The notes under the pieces: model-generated
What the model was told of the DNA's origin: nothing
What the model saw: the letters and a program-made list of their open reading frames with translations, nothing else
Database searches by the model: none
Made by a program: the position numbers and the translations under genes
Source of the DNA: Serratia marcescens
Lineage (GTDB): Bacteria; Pseudomonadota; Gammaproteobacteria; Enterobacterales; Enterobacteriaceae
NCBI RefSeq assembly: GCF_006715005.1
Contig: NZ_VFMJ01000001.1
Coordinates: 4,588,001 to 4,652,000, forward strand
Length of the DNA: 64,000 bases
Direction: 5' to 3'
Part shown: in pieces, positions 22,912 through 35,164 of the stretch
Numbering within the stretch: position 1 is the first letter of the stretch
Layout of the letters: each line of letters opens with the position of its first letter

Positions 22912-24780
22912 ATGAGCGCAGAGCATAAGCAGTCCTTATCGGCGGTAACCCTGGCGGCCATCGGCGTGGTCTACGGTGATATCGGCACCAGCCCTCTCTA
23001 TACGCTGAGAGAGTGTTTCTCCGGCCATTACGGCTTCGATGTTCGTCCAGACGTGGTTTTCGGCTTCCTGTCGCTGATTTTCTGGATGCTGATCGTGATC
23101 GTTTCCCTCAAATATCTCACCTACGTGATGCGTGCGGACAACGCCGGCGAAGGCGGCATTCTGACGCTGATGTCGTTGGCCGGGCGCAACACCTCGGCGC
23201 GCACCACCGCGGTGCTGGTGATACTGGGCCTGATCGGCGGCAGCTTCTTCTATGGCGAGGTGGTGATCACCCCGGCGATCTCGGTGATGTCGGCGATCGA
23301 GGGGTTGGAAATCGCCGCGCCTGCGCTCGACGCCTATATTGTGCCGCTCTCCATTCTGGTGCTGACGCTGCTGTTCGTTATCCAAAAACACGGTACCGGC
23401 AGCGTCGGCAAGCTGTTCGCCCCGGTGATGCTGCTGTGGTTCATCGTATTGGCGGTGCTGGGCGCGCGCAGCATCATTTCGAACCCGGAAGTGCTGCAGG
23501 CGCTGAATCCCAAATGGGCGCTCAACTTCTTCATGGAATATAAGAAGGTGTCGTTCTTCGCGCTGGGGGCGGTGGTGCTGTCCATCACCGGCGTCGAGGC
23601 GCTGTATGCCGATATGGGGCACTTCGGCAAGTTCCCGATTCGCCTGGCCTGGTTCACCGTGGTGCTGCCTTCGCTGGTGCTCAACTACTTCGGCCAGGGC
23701 GCGCTGCTGCTGAAAAACCCTGAGGCGATCAAAAACCCGTTCTTCCTGTTGGCGCCCGACTGGGCGCTGATCCCGCTGCTGATTCTGGCGACCCTGGCGA
23801 CGGTTATCGCCTCGCAGGCGGTGATTTCCGGCGTCTTCTCGCTGACCCGCCAGGCGGTGCGTCTGGGTTACCTGTCGCCGATGCGCATCATTCACACCTC
23901 GGAAATGGAATCCGGCCAGATCTATATTCCGGTGATCAACTGGACGCTGTACATCTCGGTGGTGCTGGTGATCATCGGATTCGAACACTCCAGCAACCTG
24001 GCGGCGGCGTACGGCATTGCCGTCACCGGTACCATGGTGCTGACCAGTATTCTGGTCACCTCGGTGGCGATCAACAACTGGCACTGGAATCGCTTCCTGG
24101 CGATCGGCATTGTGACCATCTTGCTGATCATCGACGTGCCGATGTTCTCCGCCAACGCCCTGAAGCTGTTCTCCGGCGGCTGGTTGCCACTGACCTTGGC
24201 GCTGGTGATGTTCGTCATTATGACCACCTGGAAGAGCGAGCGCTTCCGCTTGCTGCGCCGCCTGCATGAACACGGCAACTCGCTGGAGGCGATGATCGCC
24301 TCGCTGGAGAAATCGCCGCCGGTGCGGGTGCCGGGTACCGCGGTGTTCCTGTCGCGCGCCACCAACGTCATTCCTTTTGCGCTGCTGCACAACCTGAAGC
24401 ACAACAAGGTGCTGCATGAACGCGTGGTGCTGCTGACGCTGCGCACCGAGGATGCGCCTTACGTGCACAACGTGCGCCGGGTGACCATCGAACAGCTGTC
24501 GCCGACCTTCTGGCGGGTGGTGGCCAGTTACGGCTGGCGGGAAACGCCGAACGTCGAGGAGGTGTTCCACCGCTGCGGGCTGGAAGGGTTGCCGTGCCGC
24601 ATGTCGGAGACGTCATTCTTTATGTCGCATGAGTCGCTGATCCTCACCAAGCGGCCGTGGTATCTCTACCTGCGCGGCAAGCTGTTCGTCGCCCTGAGCC
24701 GCAACGCGCTGCGCGCGCCGGATCAGTTTGAGATCCCGCCGAACCGGGTCATCGAACTCGGCACGCAGGTCGAGATCTAA
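22912..24780 (+). CDS. kup: low-affinity potassium:proton symporter Kup (TrkD)
   Basis: Kup imports K+ with protons and is the main K+ uptake route in E. coli at low pH. The ATG at 22912 ([18 protein letters not shown]) gives 622 residues, the E. coli length; an upstream in-frame start would add 17 unconserved residues. The conserved first segment [17 protein letters not shown] is followed by about twelve membrane helices up to residue 440. A cytoplasmic C-terminal domain ends [14 protein letters not shown]. The gene is monocistronic and closed by a terminator at 24791-24820. Confidence 0.98.
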   Translation: MSAEHKQSLSAVTLAAIGVVYGDIGTSPLYTLRECFSGHYGFDVRPDVVFGFLSLIFWMLIVIVSLKYLTYVMRADNAGEGGILTLMSLAGRNTSARTTAVLVILGLIGGSFFYGEVVITPAISVMSAIEGLEIAAPALDAYIVPLSILVLTLLFVIQKHGTGSVGKLFAPVMLLWFIVLAVLGARSIISNPEVLQALNPKWALNFFMEYKKVSFFALGAVVLSITGVEALYADMGHFGKFPIRLAWFTVVLPSLVLNYFGQGALLLKNPEAIKNPFFLLAPDWALIPLLILATLATVIASQAVISGVFSLTRQAVRLGYLSPMRIIHTSEMESGQIYIPVINWTLYISVVLVIIGFEHSSNLAAAYGIAVTGTMVLTSILVTSVAINNWHWNRFLAIGIVTILLIIDVPMFSANALKLFSGGWLPLTLALVMFVIMTTWKSERFRLLRRLHEHGNSLEAMIASLEKSPPVRVPGTAVFLSRATNVIPFALLHNLKHNKVLHERVVLLTLRTEDAPYVHNVRRVTIEQLSPTFWRVVASYGWRETPNVEEVFHRCGLEGLPCRMSETSFFMSHESLILTKRPWYLYLRGKLFVALSRNALRAPDQFEIPPNRVIELGTQVEI

Positions 24781-24790
24781 CCCGCCGAAT

Positions 24791-24823
24791 AAGGGGCTCA
24801 GCATGGCTGAGCCCCTTTTGTTT
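24791..24823 (+). terminator. Rho-independent terminator after kup
   Basis: AAGGGGCTCAGC-ATG-GCTGAGCCCCTTTTG makes a ten-pair GC-rich stem with a T-rich tail ten bases after the kup stop. It separates kup from the rbs control region. Confidence 0.9.
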
Positions 24824-24843
24824 GTGCATTGTCCGGGCGTTAA

Positions 24844-24855
24844 CGAAACGTTTCG
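24844..24855 (+). promoter_or_regulatory. RbsR operator 1 (distal)
   Basis: CGAAACGTTTCG is a perfect 12-base palindrome with the central ACGT step typical of LacI/GalR-family operators. It has the same core as the second site 80 bases downstream. A ribose repressor RbsR is encoded at the end of the same operon, so it is the expected ligand. Confidence 0.8.
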
Positions 24856-24867
24856 ATAGCGATCACA
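24852..24867 (+). promoter_or_regulatory. candidate CRP site in the rbs control region
   Basis: TTCGA-N6-TCACA has a perfect right CRP half and a 3/5 left half with the correct six-base spacer. It overlaps the last four bases of RbsR operator 1. rbs operons are CRP-activated in E. coli, which makes the match plausible, but the left half is weak. Confidence 0.45.
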
Positions 24868-24921
24868 CTTCTGCATTGTCCCGGTTGCCTTCCCCTGCCG
24901 TTTTTTTAAACTCCCACAGAG

Positions 24922-24937
24922 AGCGAAACGTTTCGCT
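24922..24937 (+). promoter_or_regulatory. RbsR operator 2 (proximal)
   Basis: AGCGAAACGTTTCGCT is a perfect 16-base palindrome, very close to the E. coli RbsR operator (AGCGAAACGTTTCGCT core). It ends 14 bases before the rbsD start, so bound repressor would block initiation or early elongation. Confidence 0.9.
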
Positions 24938-24951
24938 AGCGGAGTGAGAAG

Positions 24952-25371
24952 ATGAAAAAAGGCGTATTACTGAATTCCGACGTGTCTGCCGTGGTTGCCC
25001 GGCTGGGGCATACCGACCAGCTCACCTTGTGTGACGCGGGCCTGCCGATACCGGCAGAAACGCAGCGCATCGATCTGGCGCTGACGCAGGGCGTGCCGAC
25101 CTTCATGCAGGTGTTCGCGGCGGTCACGCAAGAGATGCAGGTAGAAAGCGCCATCCTGGCGGAAGAGCTCGTGAAACAGAATCCGTCGCTCCACGAGGTT
25201 CTGTTGGCGGAACTGACCGCACTGGGCCAACGCCAGGGTAACACCATCAGCGTGCGCTATATCAGCCATCAGGCGTTTAAAGCGCAAACCGAGCACAGCC
25301 GGGCGGTGATCCGCAGCGGGGAGTGTTCGCCTTACGCGAACGTGATCCTGTGCGCCGGCGTAACTTTCTGA
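24952..25371 (+). CDS. rbsD: D-ribose pyranase RbsD
   Basis: RbsD interconverts the pyranose and furanose forms of ribose so that RbsK can phosphorylate it. The 139-residue protein starts [34 protein letters not shown], where the GHTD histidine and the CDAGLPIP loop belong to the active site. It ends [16 protein letters not shown], also family-typical. A GGAG site precedes the ATG by a normal distance. It is the first gene of rbsDACBKR and lies directly behind RbsR operator 2. Confidence 0.98.
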   Translation: MKKGVLLNSDVSAVVARLGHTDQLTLCDAGLPIPAETQRIDLALTQGVPTFMQVFAAVTQEMQVESAILAEELVKQNPSLHEVLLAELTALGQRQGNTISVRYISHQAFKAQTEHSRAVIRSGECSPYANVILCAGVTF

Positions 25372-25378
25372 GGCGCGT

Positions 25379-26884
25379 ATGCAACCTTTACTGCAACTGA
25401 AAGGGATTGATAAAGCCTTTCCCGGCGTGAAGGCGCTTTCCGGCGCCGCCCTCAGCGTCTATCCCGGCAAGGTGATGGCGCTGGTGGGGGAAAACGGCGC
25501 CGGGAAGTCCACCATGATGAAAGTGCTGACCGGCATCTACCAGAAAGACGCCGGCAGTCAGTATTTTCTCGGTAAAGAGGTGGTATTCAACGGGCCTAAG
25601 GATTCGCAGGAAGCGGGCATCGGCATTATCCATCAGGAGCTGAACCTGATCCCGCAGCTGACGATTGCGGAAAACATCTTCCTCGGCCGCGAGTTCGTCA
25701 ACCGTTTCGGCCGCATTGACTGGAAGCGCATGTACGCCGAGGCCGATCGCTTGTTGGCGCGTCTCAATCTGCGTTACAGCAGCCACCGGCTGGTGGGTGA
25801 GCTGTCGATTGGCGATCAGCAGATGGTGGAGATCGCCAAGGTGCTGAGCTTCGAATCGAAAGTGATCATCATGGACGAACCGACCGATGCGCTGACCGAC
25901 ACTGAAACCGCCTCGCTGTTCAAGGTGATCAATGAACTGAAGGCCGAAGGGCGCGGCATCGTGTATATCTCGCACCGCCTGAAAGAGATTTTTGAAATCT
26001 GCGACGACGTGACCGTATTCCGCGACGGGCAGTTTATCGCCGAGCGGCCGGTGAGCGAGCTGCAGGAAGATTCGCTGATTGAGATGATGGTCGGCCGCAA
26101 GCTGGAAGAACAATATCCGCGCCTGGATTTGCCGCGCGGGGAAAAGCGGCTGGACGTCAGCCACCTTTCCGGCCCCGGCGTTGAAGACGTCAGCTTTACG
26201 CTGTATCGCGGGGAAATCCTCGGCGTGGCCGGGCTGATGGGCGCCGGGCGCACCGAATTGATGAAAATCCTGTACGGCGCCGCCCCGCGCAAGGCCGGCA
26301 CCGTCAGCCTGGACGGCCGCGACGTGGTCACCCATTCGCCGCAGGACGGGTTGGCGAACGGCATCGTCTATATCTCGGAAGATCGCAAGCGCGACGGCCT
26401 GGTGCTGGGCATGTCGGTGAAGGAAAACATGTCGCTGACCGCGCTGCGCTACTTTAGCCGCGCCGACGGCAGCCTGAAACAGGCCGACGAGCGGCAGGCG
26501 GTGGGGGATTTCATCCGCCTGTTCAATATCAAAACGCCGTCGATGGAGCAGCCGATCGGCCTGCTTTCCGGCGGCAACCAGCAAAAAGTGGCGATCGCCC
26601 GTGGCCTGATGACCCGGCCGAAAGTGCTGATCCTCGATGAGCCGACGCGCGGTGTCGACGTCGGCGCCAAAAAAGAGATTTATCAGTTAATCAACCAGTT
26701 CAAGCAGGAAGGGCTGAGCATCATTCTGGTGTCTTCGGAAATGCCGGAGGTGATGGGCATGAGCGATCGCATTCTGGTGATGCACGAAGGGCATCTCAGC
26801 GGCGAGTTCCCGATTGAACAGGCCACCCAGGAAGCGTTGATGGCAGCAGCCGTCGGCAAGCAATACGGCGTAAAGCAGGAGTAA
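25379..26884 (+). CDS. rbsA: ribose ABC transporter ATPase RbsA
   Basis: RbsA is the double ATPase energising ribose import. The 501-residue protein contains two ABC cassettes. The first has Walker A GENGAGKS at residues 37-44 and a signature region [14 protein letters not shown]. The second has the degenerate P-loop GLMGAGRTE and the signature [16 protein letters not shown]. This asymmetry is normal for sugar-type (CUT2) ATPases. It starts seven bases after rbsD and ends six before rbsC, so the three are tightly coupled. Confidence 0.98.
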   Translation: MQPLLQLKGIDKAFPGVKALSGAALSVYPGKVMALVGENGAGKSTMMKVLTGIYQKDAGSQYFLGKEVVFNGPKDSQEAGIGIIHQELNLIPQLTIAENIFLGREFVNRFGRIDWKRMYAEADRLLARLNLRYSSHRLVGELSIGDQQMVEIAKVLSFESKVIIMDEPTDALTDTETASLFKVINELKAEGRGIVYISHRLKEIFEICDDVTVFRDGQFIAERPVSELQEDSLIEMMVGRKLEEQYPRLDLPRGEKRLDVSHLSGPGVEDVSFTLYRGEILGVAGLMGAGRTELMKILYGAAPRKAGTVSLDGRDVVTHSPQDGLANGIVYISEDRKRDGLVLGMSVKENMSLTALRYFSRADGSLKQADERQAVGDFIRLFNIKTPSMEQPIGLLSGGNQQKVAIARGLMTRPKVLILDEPTRGVDVGAKKEIYQLINQFKQEGLSIILVSSEMPEVMGMSDRILVMHEGHLSGEFPIEQATQEALMAAAVGKQYGVKQE

Positions 26885-26890
26885 TCAGAT

Positions 26891-27859
26891 ATGAGTTCCC
26901 AGACTATCGCAGCCAAGCGCTGGTTCAGTAAAGAGTGGCTGTTAGAGCAGAAGTCGTTGATTGCGCTGCTGGTGCTGATCGCCGTGGTCTCTTCCATGAG
27001 CCCGAACTTCTTCACCCTGAACAACCTGTTCAATATTCTGCAGCAGACCTCGGTGAACGCCATCATGGCGGTGGGGATGACGCTGGTGATCCTCACGTCC
27101 GGCATCGATCTGTCGGTGGGATCGCTGTTGGCGCTGACCGGCGCGGTGGCGGCGTCGATCGTCGGCTTTGAGGTCAACGCGCTGGTGGCGGTGGCGGCGG
27201 CATTGGCGCTGGGCGCTGCGGTTGGCGCCTGCACTGGGGTGATCGTCGCCAAAGGCAAAGTGCAGGCCTTTATCGCCACGCTGGTGATGATGCTGCTGCT
27301 GCGCGGCGTCACCATGGTGTACACCAACGGCAGCCCGGTCAACACCGGTTTCACCGACGTGGCCGATACCTTCGGCTGGTTCGGTATCGGCCGCCCGCTG
27401 GGCGTGCCTACGCCGATCTGGATCATGGCGATCGTGTTCATCGCCGCCTGGTATATGCTGCACCATACGCGCCTGGGCCGCTATATTTATGCCCTGGGCG
27501 GCAACGAAGCGGCGACCCGCCTGTCCGGCATCAGCGTCGATAAAGTGAAGATTATCGTCTACTCGCTGTGCGGCCTGCTGGCGGCGCTGGCCGGGGTGAT
27601 CGAAGTGGCGCGCCTGTCGTCGGCGCAGCCGACCGCCGGCACCGGCTATGAGCTGGACGCCATCGCCGCCGTGGTGCTGGGCGGCACCAGCCTGGCCGGC
27701 GGCAAGGGCCGCATCGTCGGCACGTTGATCGGGGCGCTGATCCTCGGCTTCCTGAACAACGGCCTGAATTTACTGGGTGTTTCTTCCTACTACCAAATGA
27801 TCGTGAAGGCAGTGGTGATACTGCTGGCGGTTCTGGTAGATAACAAAAGCAACAAGTAA
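26891..27859 (+). CDS. rbsC: ribose ABC transporter permease RbsC
   Basis: RbsC forms the homodimeric membrane channel for ribose. The 322-residue protein has around ten hydrophobic segments. It shows the CUT2 permease motifs [24 protein letters not shown] and [15 protein letters not shown] (the ATPase-contacting loop), and [22 protein letters not shown] near the C-terminal part. Length equals E. coli (321). It lies between rbsA and rbsB. Confidence 0.98.
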   Translation: MSSQTIAAKRWFSKEWLLEQKSLIALLVLIAVVSSMSPNFFTLNNLFNILQQTSVNAIMAVGMTLVILTSGIDLSVGSLLALTGAVAASIVGFEVNALVAVAAALALGAAVGACTGVIVAKGKVQAFIATLVMMLLLRGVTMVYTNGSPVNTGFTDVADTFGWFGIGRPLGVPTPIWIMAIVFIAAWYMLHHTRLGRYIYALGGNEAATRLSGISVDKVKIIVYSLCGLLAALAGVIEVARLSSAQPTAGTGYELDAIAAVVLGGTSLAGGKGRIVGTLIGALILGFLNNGLNLLGVSSYYQMIVKAVVILLAVLVDNKSNK

Positions 27860-27879
27860 CCTCCCCTACAGGAATCACG

Positions 27880-28770
27880 ATGATGAAAATGAAAAAACTG
27901 GCAACCTTAGCCTCCGCCATCGCGCTGAGCGCCACCCTGAGCGCCAATGCCATGGCTAAAGACACCATCGCGCTGGTGGTGTCCACCCTCAACAACCCGT
28001 TCTTCGTCTCGATGAAGGACGGCGCGCAGCAAGAGGCCAACAAGCTGGGCTACAACCTGGTGGTGCTGGATTCCCAGAACAACCCGGCGAAAGAGCTGGC
28101 CAACGTGCAGGATCTGATGGTGCGCGCGCCCAAGCTGCTGCTGATCAACCCGACCGACTCCGACGCGGTGGGTAACGCCATCAAGATGGCCAACCAGGCT
28201 AAGATCCCGGTCATCACGCTGGACCGCGTGGCGAGCAAGGGTGACGTGGTGAGCCACATCGCTTCGGACAACCGCGTGGGCGGCAAAATGGCCGGTGATT
28301 TCATCGCCAAGAAAGTGGGCGCCGATGCCAAGGTGATTCAGCTGGAAGGCATCGCCGGCACCTCTGCCGCGCGTGAACGCGGTGAAGGCTTCAAGCAGTC
28401 GCTGGATCAGAATAAATTCAAACTGTTGGCCAGCCAGCCGGCCGATTTCGATCGCACCAAGGGCCTGAACGTAATGCAGAACCTGCTGACCGCGCACCCG
28501 GATGTGCAGGCGGTGTTCGCCCAGAACGATGAAATGGCGCTGGGTGCGCTGCGCGCGCTGCAAACCGCCGGTAAAACCGACGTGATCGTGGTAGGCTTCG
28601 ACGGCACCGCCGACGGCGTGAAAGCGGTCGAAGGCGGCAAGCTGGCGGCGACCGTGGCGCAGCGTCCCGATCAGATCGGCGTGATCGGCGTGGAAACCGC
28701 CGATAAAGTGCTGAAAGGCGAAAAAGTGCCGGCGACCATCCCGGTCGATTTGAAACTGGTCACTCAGTAA
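27880..28770 (+). CDS. rbsB: periplasmic ribose-binding protein RbsB
   Basis: RbsB binds ribose in the periplasm, feeds RbsAC and, in E. coli, signals ribose taxis through Trg. The 296-residue precursor has a signal peptide [26 protein letters not shown] with cleavage expected after residue 26; a second ATG one codon in (27883) is an equally possible start. The mature part begins [23 protein letters not shown], the typical ribose-binding N-terminus. [14 protein letters not shown] and [14 protein letters not shown] line the cleft. A good AGGAA site precedes the start. Confidence 0.97.
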   Translation: MMKMKKLATLASAIALSATLSANAMAKDTIALVVSTLNNPFFVSMKDGAQQEANKLGYNLVVLDSQNNPAKELANVQDLMVRAPKLLLINPTDSDAVGNAIKMANQAKIPVITLDRVASKGDVVSHIASDNRVGGKMAGDFIAKKVGADAKVIQLEGIAGTSAARERGEGFKQSLDQNKFKLLASQPADFDRTKGLNVMQNLLTAHPDVQAVFAQNDEMALGALRALQTAGKTDVIVVGFDGTADGVKAVEGGKLAATVAQRPDQIGVIGVETADKVLKGEKVPATIPVDLKLVTQ

Positions 28771-28831
28771 GTCATACCAGCGCCATCGGAACGGGGCGTT
28801 TACGATGGCGCGCAATTCAGGAATCAATGCG

Positions 28832-29758
28832 ATGGAAACAGGTAAGCTGGTGGTTCTTGGCAGCATCAATGCCGACCATATCCTCAATATTGAACAGTTC
28901 CCTCACCCGGGCGAAACGGTGATCGGGAAACAGTATAAGGTGGCGTTTGGCGGCAAGGGCGCGAATCAGGCGGTGGCGGCCGGGCGCAGCGGGGCGAAGA
29001 TCGCCTTTATCGCCTGCGTGGGCGCCGACGATATCGGCGAACGTGTCCGCCGGCAGCTGGCGAGCGATCGCATTGATACCCAGCCGATTGAAGCCATCGC
29101 CGACAGCACCACCGGCGTGGCGCTGATCTTCGTCAACGCCGAAGGCGAGAACGTGATCGGCATCGATGCCGGCGCCAACGCCGCGGTGACGCCGAATTAC
29201 CTGGCGCGCTACCAACAAAAAGTGATCGACGCCGATGCCCTGCTGATGCAGCTGGAGTCGCCGCTGGAGACGGTGATTGCCGCCGCCCGCCTGGCGAAGC
29301 AACATCACACGCAAGTGATCCTCAACCCGGCTCCGGCGCGCGAGCTACCTGACGAGCTGCTGGGCATGATCGATATGATCACCCCGAATGAAACCGAAGC
29401 CCAGCGCCTGACCGGTATCGCCGTGGACAACGACGCCGATGCGGCGCGTGCGGCGCAGGCGCTGCACGACAAGGGCATCGCGACGGTGATCATCACCCTC
29501 GGTAGCCGCGGCGTGTGGCTGAGCGAAAACGGCAACGGCAAACTGGTGCCTGGTTTCAAGGTGCAAGCGGTGGATACCATCGCCGCCGGCGATACCTTTA
29601 ACGGCGCGCTGGTGACCGCCCTGCTGGAAGGCAAGGTTATGGCCGACGCGGTGCGTTTCGCCCATGCGGCGGCGGCGATCGCCGTGACCCGCCCCGGCGC
29701 GCAGCCTTCGGTGCCGTGGCGTGAAGAGATCGACGCCTTCTTGCAGCAGCAGGGGTGA
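28832..29758 (+). CDS. rbsK: ribokinase RbsK
   Basis: RbsK phosphorylates ribose to ribose 5-phosphate. The ATG at 28832 ([19 protein letters not shown]) is preferred: it has AGGA nine bases upstream and yields 308 residues, against 309 in E. coli. A GTG/ATG nine codons earlier would add an unconserved tail. The PfkB-family signatures are both visible: [15 protein letters not shown] near residue 40, and the C-terminal [13 protein letters not shown] with the catalytic aspartate. Only four bases separate its stop from rbsR. Confidence 0.97.
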   Translation: METGKLVVLGSINADHILNIEQFPHPGETVIGKQYKVAFGGKGANQAVAAGRSGAKIAFIACVGADDIGERVRRQLASDRIDTQPIEAIADSTTGVALIFVNAEGENVIGIDAGANAAVTPNYLARYQQKVIDADALLMQLESPLETVIAAARLAKQHHTQVILNPAPARELPDELLGMIDMITPNETEAQRLTGIAVDNDADAARAAQALHDKGIATVIITLGSRGVWLSENGNGKLVPGFKVQAVDTIAAGDTFNGALVTALLEGKVMADAVRFAHAAAAIAVTRPGAQPSVPWREEIDAFLQQQG

Positions 29759-29762
29759 TCCT

Positions 29763-30764
29763 TTGGCCACCATGAAAGATGTCGCCCGCCTGGCGGGCGT
29801 TTCAACCTCTACCGTTTCGCATGTGGTCAACAACAATCGCTTTGTCAGCGACAGCGTGCGCGACAAGGTCATGGCGGCCGTGGAACAGCTGAACTATGCG
29901 CCTTCTGCGCTGGCGCGCAGCCTGAAGCTCAATCAGACGCGCACTATCGGCATGCTGGTGACCGCCAGCAACAACCCGTTTTATGCCGAAGTAGTGCGCG
30001 GCGTAGAGCGCAGCTGCTATGAACGCGGCTACAGCCTGATCCTGTGCAACACCGAAGAAGACGCCGCGCGCATGAACCGCAGCATGGAGACGCTGCTGCA
30101 AAAGCGCGTCGACGGTTTGCTGTTGATGTGCACCGAAAACCACCGGCCATCGCAAGATGCCCTGAGCCGCTACCCGTCATTGCCGATCGTGATGATGGAC
30201 TGGGCGCCGTTCGAGGGCGCCAACGACATTATTCAGGATAACTCGCTGCTGGGCGGCGAGATGGCGACCGATCATCTGATCGCCCGCGGCTACCGCAAGA
30301 TTGCCTGCATCGCTGGCCCGCAGGATAAAACCACCGCTCGTCACCGACTGGAAGGCTATCGCAACGCGATGCGTCGCGCCGGATTGCCGGTTTCGCCAGG
30401 GTATGAAGTGCATTGCGATTTTGAGTTTGAGGGCGGGGTGAACGCCATGCGCCAACTGCTGGCGCTGGACGAGCCGCCGCATGCGGTATTTGCCGGCAAC
30501 GACGCGGTGGCGGTAGGCGTTTATCAGGCGCTGTATCAGGCCGGGCTTTCCGTACCGCAGGATATGGCGGTGATGGGCTACGATGACATTGAGCTGGCGC
30601 GTTATCTGGCGCCGCCGCTGAGCACCATTCATCAGCCGAAGGATTCGCTGGGCGAACTGGCGATCGATGCGCTGATCAACCGCCTGCAGAACCCGGAGCG
30701 CGCGCCCCAGGTGCTGGTGCTGACGCCCGAGCTGGTGGAACGCGCCTCGGTGGGCCGCCGTTAA
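29763..30764 (+). CDS. rbsR: LacI-family ribose operon repressor RbsR
   Basis: RbsR represses the rbs operon in the absence of ribose. The start is taken as the TTG at 29763, giving [25 protein letters not shown], which aligns with the E. coli N-terminus; an ATG three codons later is the alternative. The 333-residue protein has the LacI-type helix-turn-helix at residues 4-25 and the hinge [10 protein letters not shown] periplasmic-binding-protein-like sensor domain follows. Its stop codon overlaps the stop codon of the convergent hsrA gene by three bases. Two operators for it lie upstream of rbsD. Confidence 0.97.
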   Translation: MATMKDVARLAGVSTSTVSHVVNNNRFVSDSVRDKVMAAVEQLNYAPSALARSLKLNQTRTIGMLVTASNNPFYAEVVRGVERSCYERGYSLILCNTEEDAARMNRSMETLLQKRVDGLLLMCTENHRPSQDALSRYPSLPIVMMDWAPFEGANDIIQDNSLLGGEMATDHLIARGYRKIACIAGPQDKTTARHRLEGYRNAMRRAGLPVSPGYEVHCDFEFEGGVNAMRQLLALDEPPHAVFAGNDAVAVGVYQALYQAGLSVPQDMAVMGYDDIELARYLAPPLSTIHQPKDSLGELAIDALINRLQNPERAPQVLVLTPELVERASVGRR

Positions 30765-32176
30765 CTCGCCGCCTTCGCTTCTTTCTTGCTTTCCTGGCCG
30801 CTGATCAAATTGCGGCCATCTTTCCTTCTCAGCAACATAAATACCAGCGCCGACGCCACGGTGACGATCCCCATGGTGATAAAGGTGTAATGGAAGTGGT
30901 CGATCATGGTGCCTAACGACAGGGATTCGTAAAAACGCAGCACCGCTGCGCTGATTGCCACGCCGAAGCTGATGGACAGCTGCTGGGTGACCGCCAGGAC
31001 GCTGTTGCCGGCGCTGGCGTTGGCGTCGTTCAAATCCGCCAGGCTGATGGTGTTCATGGCGGTGAACTGAGTGGACATCGCCATGCCCAGCACGAACAGC
31101 GGCAGGATCATCAGCCACAGCGGCATGCCCGGGCTTTGCAGGGCGAACTGGGCGATCAGCACCCCGATGATAACGGTGATGCCGACCAGCGTTTTACGGT
31201 AGCCGAACCAGCGCAGCACCTGGGTGACGGTGGATTTCGCCATCAGCGAGCCGATGGCGGTTGGCGCCATCATGCAACCGGCGACGATCGCCGTATAGCC
31301 GAATCCCACCTGCAGCATGAGCGGCATTAAAAACGGCACGCAGCCGGTGCCCAACCTCGAGGCGACGTTGCCGGCGATACCGACCGAGAAGGTACGGGTT
31401 TTGAACAGGTCGAGACCGATCAGCGGCTGAGGGTGACGGCGGGCGTGCGCGATGTAGCCGAACAGCATCACAAAGCCGCTGAGCAGAATGCCCAGCGAAA
31501 CGTAGCTTGCCAGTACCCGCTCGCCAAACAGCTCCAGCCCGGTGGAGATCAGCACCAGGCTCAGGCCGAACAGCATGAAGCCAAGAAAATCGAAGCGGCG
31601 TTTGGGCGTAGTGAAGTCCGGCATGTATTTGCGCGCATAGAAGATGCCGAGCAGGCCGATAGGGATATTGATCAGGAAAATCCAGTGCCAGGTGGCGTAG
31701 GTGACCAGCCACCCGCCCAGCAGCGGCCCCAGAATCGGCCCGACCAGACCGGGCATGGTGACGAAGTTCAGCACCGGCAGCAGTTCGCTGCGCGGGTAGG
31801 CGCGCAGTAGCGCCAACCGCGCGACCGGCATCATCATCGCGCCGCCGATGCCCTGCAGCACGCGAGAGGCGACCAGCGCGCTCAGCGTGGGGGAGAGGGC
31901 GCACAGCAGTGAGCCGAGGGTGAATAGCGTGACGGCGAAGATGAACACGCGCCGGGTGCCGAAGCGGTCCGCCAGCCAGCCGCTGACCGGGATCAGCATC
32001 GCCACCGTCAGCGTATAGCTGATGACGGCCGATTGCATCGCCAATGGCGAACGCCCCAGGCTTTGGGCGATCGCCGGCAGCGCGGTGTTGAGGATAGTGG
32101 CGTCCAGCGCCTGCATAAAGAACGCCATTGCGGCGATCCACGGTAGTCCTGCCATACTGCGCGCGGATTGGGTCAT
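30761..32176 (-). CDS. hsrA: DHA2-type MFS transporter HsrA
   Basis: HsrA is a 14-helix major facilitator of the drug:proton antiporter-2 family; in E. coli overexpression alters homocysteine/methionine metabolism and the physiological substrate is uncertain. The 471-residue product begins [37 protein letters not shown], with the DHA2 motif [11 protein letters not shown] in helix 1. The MFS loop motif [13 protein letters not shown] and motif [14 protein letters not shown] follow. It lies between rbsR and yieP on the minus strand, the same arrangement as E. coli rbsR-hsrA-yieP. Confidence 0.94.
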   Translation of the reverse strand: MTQSARSMAGLPWIAAMAFFMQALDATILNTALPAIAQSLGRSPLAMQSAVISYTLTVAMLIPVSGWLADRFGTRRVFIFAVTLFTLGSLLCALSPTLSALVASRVLQGIGGAMMMPVARLALLRAYPRSELLPVLNFVTMPGLVGPILGPLLGGWLVTYATWHWIFLINIPIGLLGIFYARKYMPDFTTPKRRFDFLGFMLFGLSLVLISTGLELFGERVLASYVSLGILLSGFVMLFGYIAHARRHPQPLIGLDLFKTRTFSVGIAGNVASRLGTGCVPFLMPLMLQVGFGYTAIVAGCMMAPTAIGSLMAKSTVTQVLRWFGYRKTLVGITVIIGVLIAQFALQSPGMPLWLMILPLFVLGMAMSTQFTAMNTISLADLNDANASAGNSVLAVTQQLSISFGVAISAAVLRFYESLSLGTMIDHFHYTFITMGIVTVASALVFMLLRRKDGRNLISGQESKKEAKAAS

Positions 32177-32243
32177 GGTCGGTCCTGGTTAAATGGTCGT
32201 CTGTCCCTCGTCTCTTTCTTCTATATATAAGCGGGGAGCGTGT

Positions 32244-32933
32244 CTAGTCTTTCTCTTTCAGCAGCACCTGGCAGGCGACGAGCGCGCCGGCGCTGTCCCC
32301 GGCGAGTATCGCATCGACGATAGCCTGATGATGGCGCAGCTTGATCACTTCATTACCGGTGATGGCGCGGAAGTAGCTTTGGTACACCGAACTGAACAGG
32401 TTGGCGAACGAGGTCAGGAACGGGTTGCCGCTGGCCTCATAGATGAGCTGGTGGAATTGGGTATCGACCTGGATCCAGCGCTCGCGGTCAAACTGGGTAT
32501 GCAGCGCGCGCATTTCCGCCATCAGCTCCGCCAGCAGCTTGGTTTGCTGTGGGCTGGCGTGGTTTGCTGCCAACGCACAGGCCTGTGGCTCCAGCGAGGT
32601 GCGCAAGATAAGGAAGTGTTGCATCACCTGATCGAAGTTTTCCCGCGTCATCCACCAGGTCAGTAAATCCTGATCGAGGAAATTCCATTGGCTCTGCGGC
32701 ATCACGCGGGTGCCGATGCGCGGGCGCGGTAGCAACATGCCTTTGGCGGCTAACATCTTTACCGCTTCGCGTACTGCGGTGCGGCTGACGCCGAATTGCT
32801 CGCCCAGTTCCATTTCACCGGGCAGGATGCTACCGGCCTGATAATCGCCCGCCAGAATTTGTTGGCCGAGTTTCTCTGCAAGCAGATAAGAAAGATTGCG
32901 TTGGGCGGCCTGTTGTTGTGCATTTAGCGGCAT
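32244..32933 (-). CDS. yieP: GntR/FadR-family transcriptional regulator YieP
   Basis: YieP is a FadR-subfamily regulator whose physiological inducer is not settled. The 229-residue protein has a GntR winged-helix N-terminal domain (about residues 10-75, LPGEMELGEQFGVSRTAVREAVKMLAAKGMLLPRPRIGTRV region). An all-helical FCD ligand domain follows. It aligns from end to end with the E. coli protein (230 residues). It lies upstream of hsrA on the same strand, with 67 bases between, and is the last gene before the rRNA promoters, as at E. coli rrnC. Confidence 0.93.
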   Translation of the reverse strand: MPLNAQQQAAQRNLSYLLAEKLGQQILAGDYQAGSILPGEMELGEQFGVSRTAVREAVKMLAAKGMLLPRPRIGTRVMPQSQWNFLDQDLLTWWMTRENFDQVMQHFLILRTSLEPQACALAANHASPQQTKLLAELMAEMRALHTQFDRERWIQVDTQFHQLIYEASGNPFLTSFANLFSSVYQSYFRAITGNEVIKLRHHQAIVDAILAGDSAGALVACQVLLKEKD

Positions 32934-33086
32934 GGCTGCGGGTCCTTACTGACATCGTTACTTCTATTTTACTCCAGCGATCGCCAGCTTTTATGGCTGT
33001 TTGCTGGAAAAAGTGACATAAATTCGTCGCTTTTTCGCCCTTTTGTTGAAAAAAAACGCGCTTGAAAAGTTTTTTGCATTTAGGGG

Positions 33087-33114
33087 TTGCGGCCCGCCGA
33101 GAACTCCCTATAAT
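33087..33114 (+). promoter_or_regulatory. rrn promoter P1
   Basis: TTGCGG (33087-33092) and a perfect TATAAT (33109-33114) are separated by 16 bases, the short spacer typical of rrn P1. A GCGCC discriminator follows, which is linked to stringent (ppGpp/DksA) control and to dependence on initiating NTP. A/T tracts lie upstream as UP element. Confidence 0.88.
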
Positions 33115-33183
33115 GCGCCTCCACTGACCGGGAACAACGACTGACAAGCCGCCGGGTCAGCGAGAGAAAAGCGAAATAAACGC

Positions 33184-33211
33184 TTGACTCTCCGGGTGAA
33201 AAGCGTAATAT
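33184..33211 (+). promoter_or_regulatory. rrn promoter P2
   Basis: TTGACT (33184-33189) and TAATAT (33206-33211) are separated by 16 bases. They lie about 97 bases downstream of P1, the normal P1-P2 distance. Confidence 0.85.
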
Positions 33212-33250
33212 ACGCCACCTCGAGTTAGCAAGCGAAAGCGACTAACTCAC

Positions 33251-33263
33251 CGCTCTTTAACAA
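33251..33263 (+). promoter_or_regulatory. boxA antitermination element, 16S leader
   Basis: CGCTCTTTAACAA matches the rrn boxA (TGCTCTTTAACA) recognised in RNA by NusB-NusE. It lies downstream of P2 and immediately before the 16S processing stem. Confidence 0.85.
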
Positions 33264-33267
33264 TTTA

Positions 33268-33288
33268 TCAGACAATCTGTGTGGGCAC
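33268..33288 (+). other. 5' arm of the 16S RNase III processing stem
   Basis: The 21 bases starting TCAGACAATCTGTG are complementary to the segment at 34983-35003, starting GTGCTCACACAG, with only one G-U wobble. Together they close the long stem around 16S rRNA that RNase III cuts. Confidence 0.85.
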
Positions 33289-33417
33289 TCCACAAGACGA
33301 TATCCAGCATCTTCGGATGCAAAAAAATATCAAGTCTTGAAGAGTGACTAACTGAAGTAAAATTCATGCAGTAAATCTTTGAGCATCGCTTCTCGAGTGG
33401 AAGCAAATCAAGCTTTT

Positions 33418-34958
<1,541 letters not shown>

Positions 34959-34982
34959 CCTAAAGATATTAGTTCGAGTGGC

Positions 34983-35003
34983 GTGCTCACACAGATTGTC
35001 TGA
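34983..35003 (+). other. 3' arm of the 16S RNase III processing stem
   Basis: Complementary to 33268-33288; see that entry. The segment lies 25 bases downstream of the mature 16S end. Confidence 0.85.
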
Positions 35004-35164
35004 TGAAAAAGTAATGAGCAAACAAAACCTTGTGGTATAGGTAAGTGCCGGGAGATTTGTGACTGTCCAGTGCAGTGACAAACGACAATGGCGCTCGATT
35101 TTTCACGAAAAATCTCACCTTTACCCGAAATTATCGAATCGGTGATTCGATAAGCAAATTTCGG

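Larger units (their letters stand above)
32934..33417 (+). promoter_or_regulatory. rRNA operon promoter and leader region
   Basis: This 484-base stretch upstream of the 16S gene holds the yieP promoter at its left end. The A/T-rich UP-element zone lies at about 33045-33080, followed by promoters P1 and P2, boxA antitermination sequence, and the 5' arm of the 16S processing stem. No protein gene is supported. Confidence 0.85.

Noticed and set aside
22936-24570. 544-codon open frame antisense to kup
   Set aside because: Shadow frame with His/Gln/Arg-rich composition; kup is collinear with its 622-residue family.
26000-27000. Loss of the ATPase P-loop lysine in the second RbsA cassette (GLMGAGRTE)
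   Set aside because: This degeneracy is the normal state for the C-terminal cassette of CUT2 sugar transporters, not a mutation.
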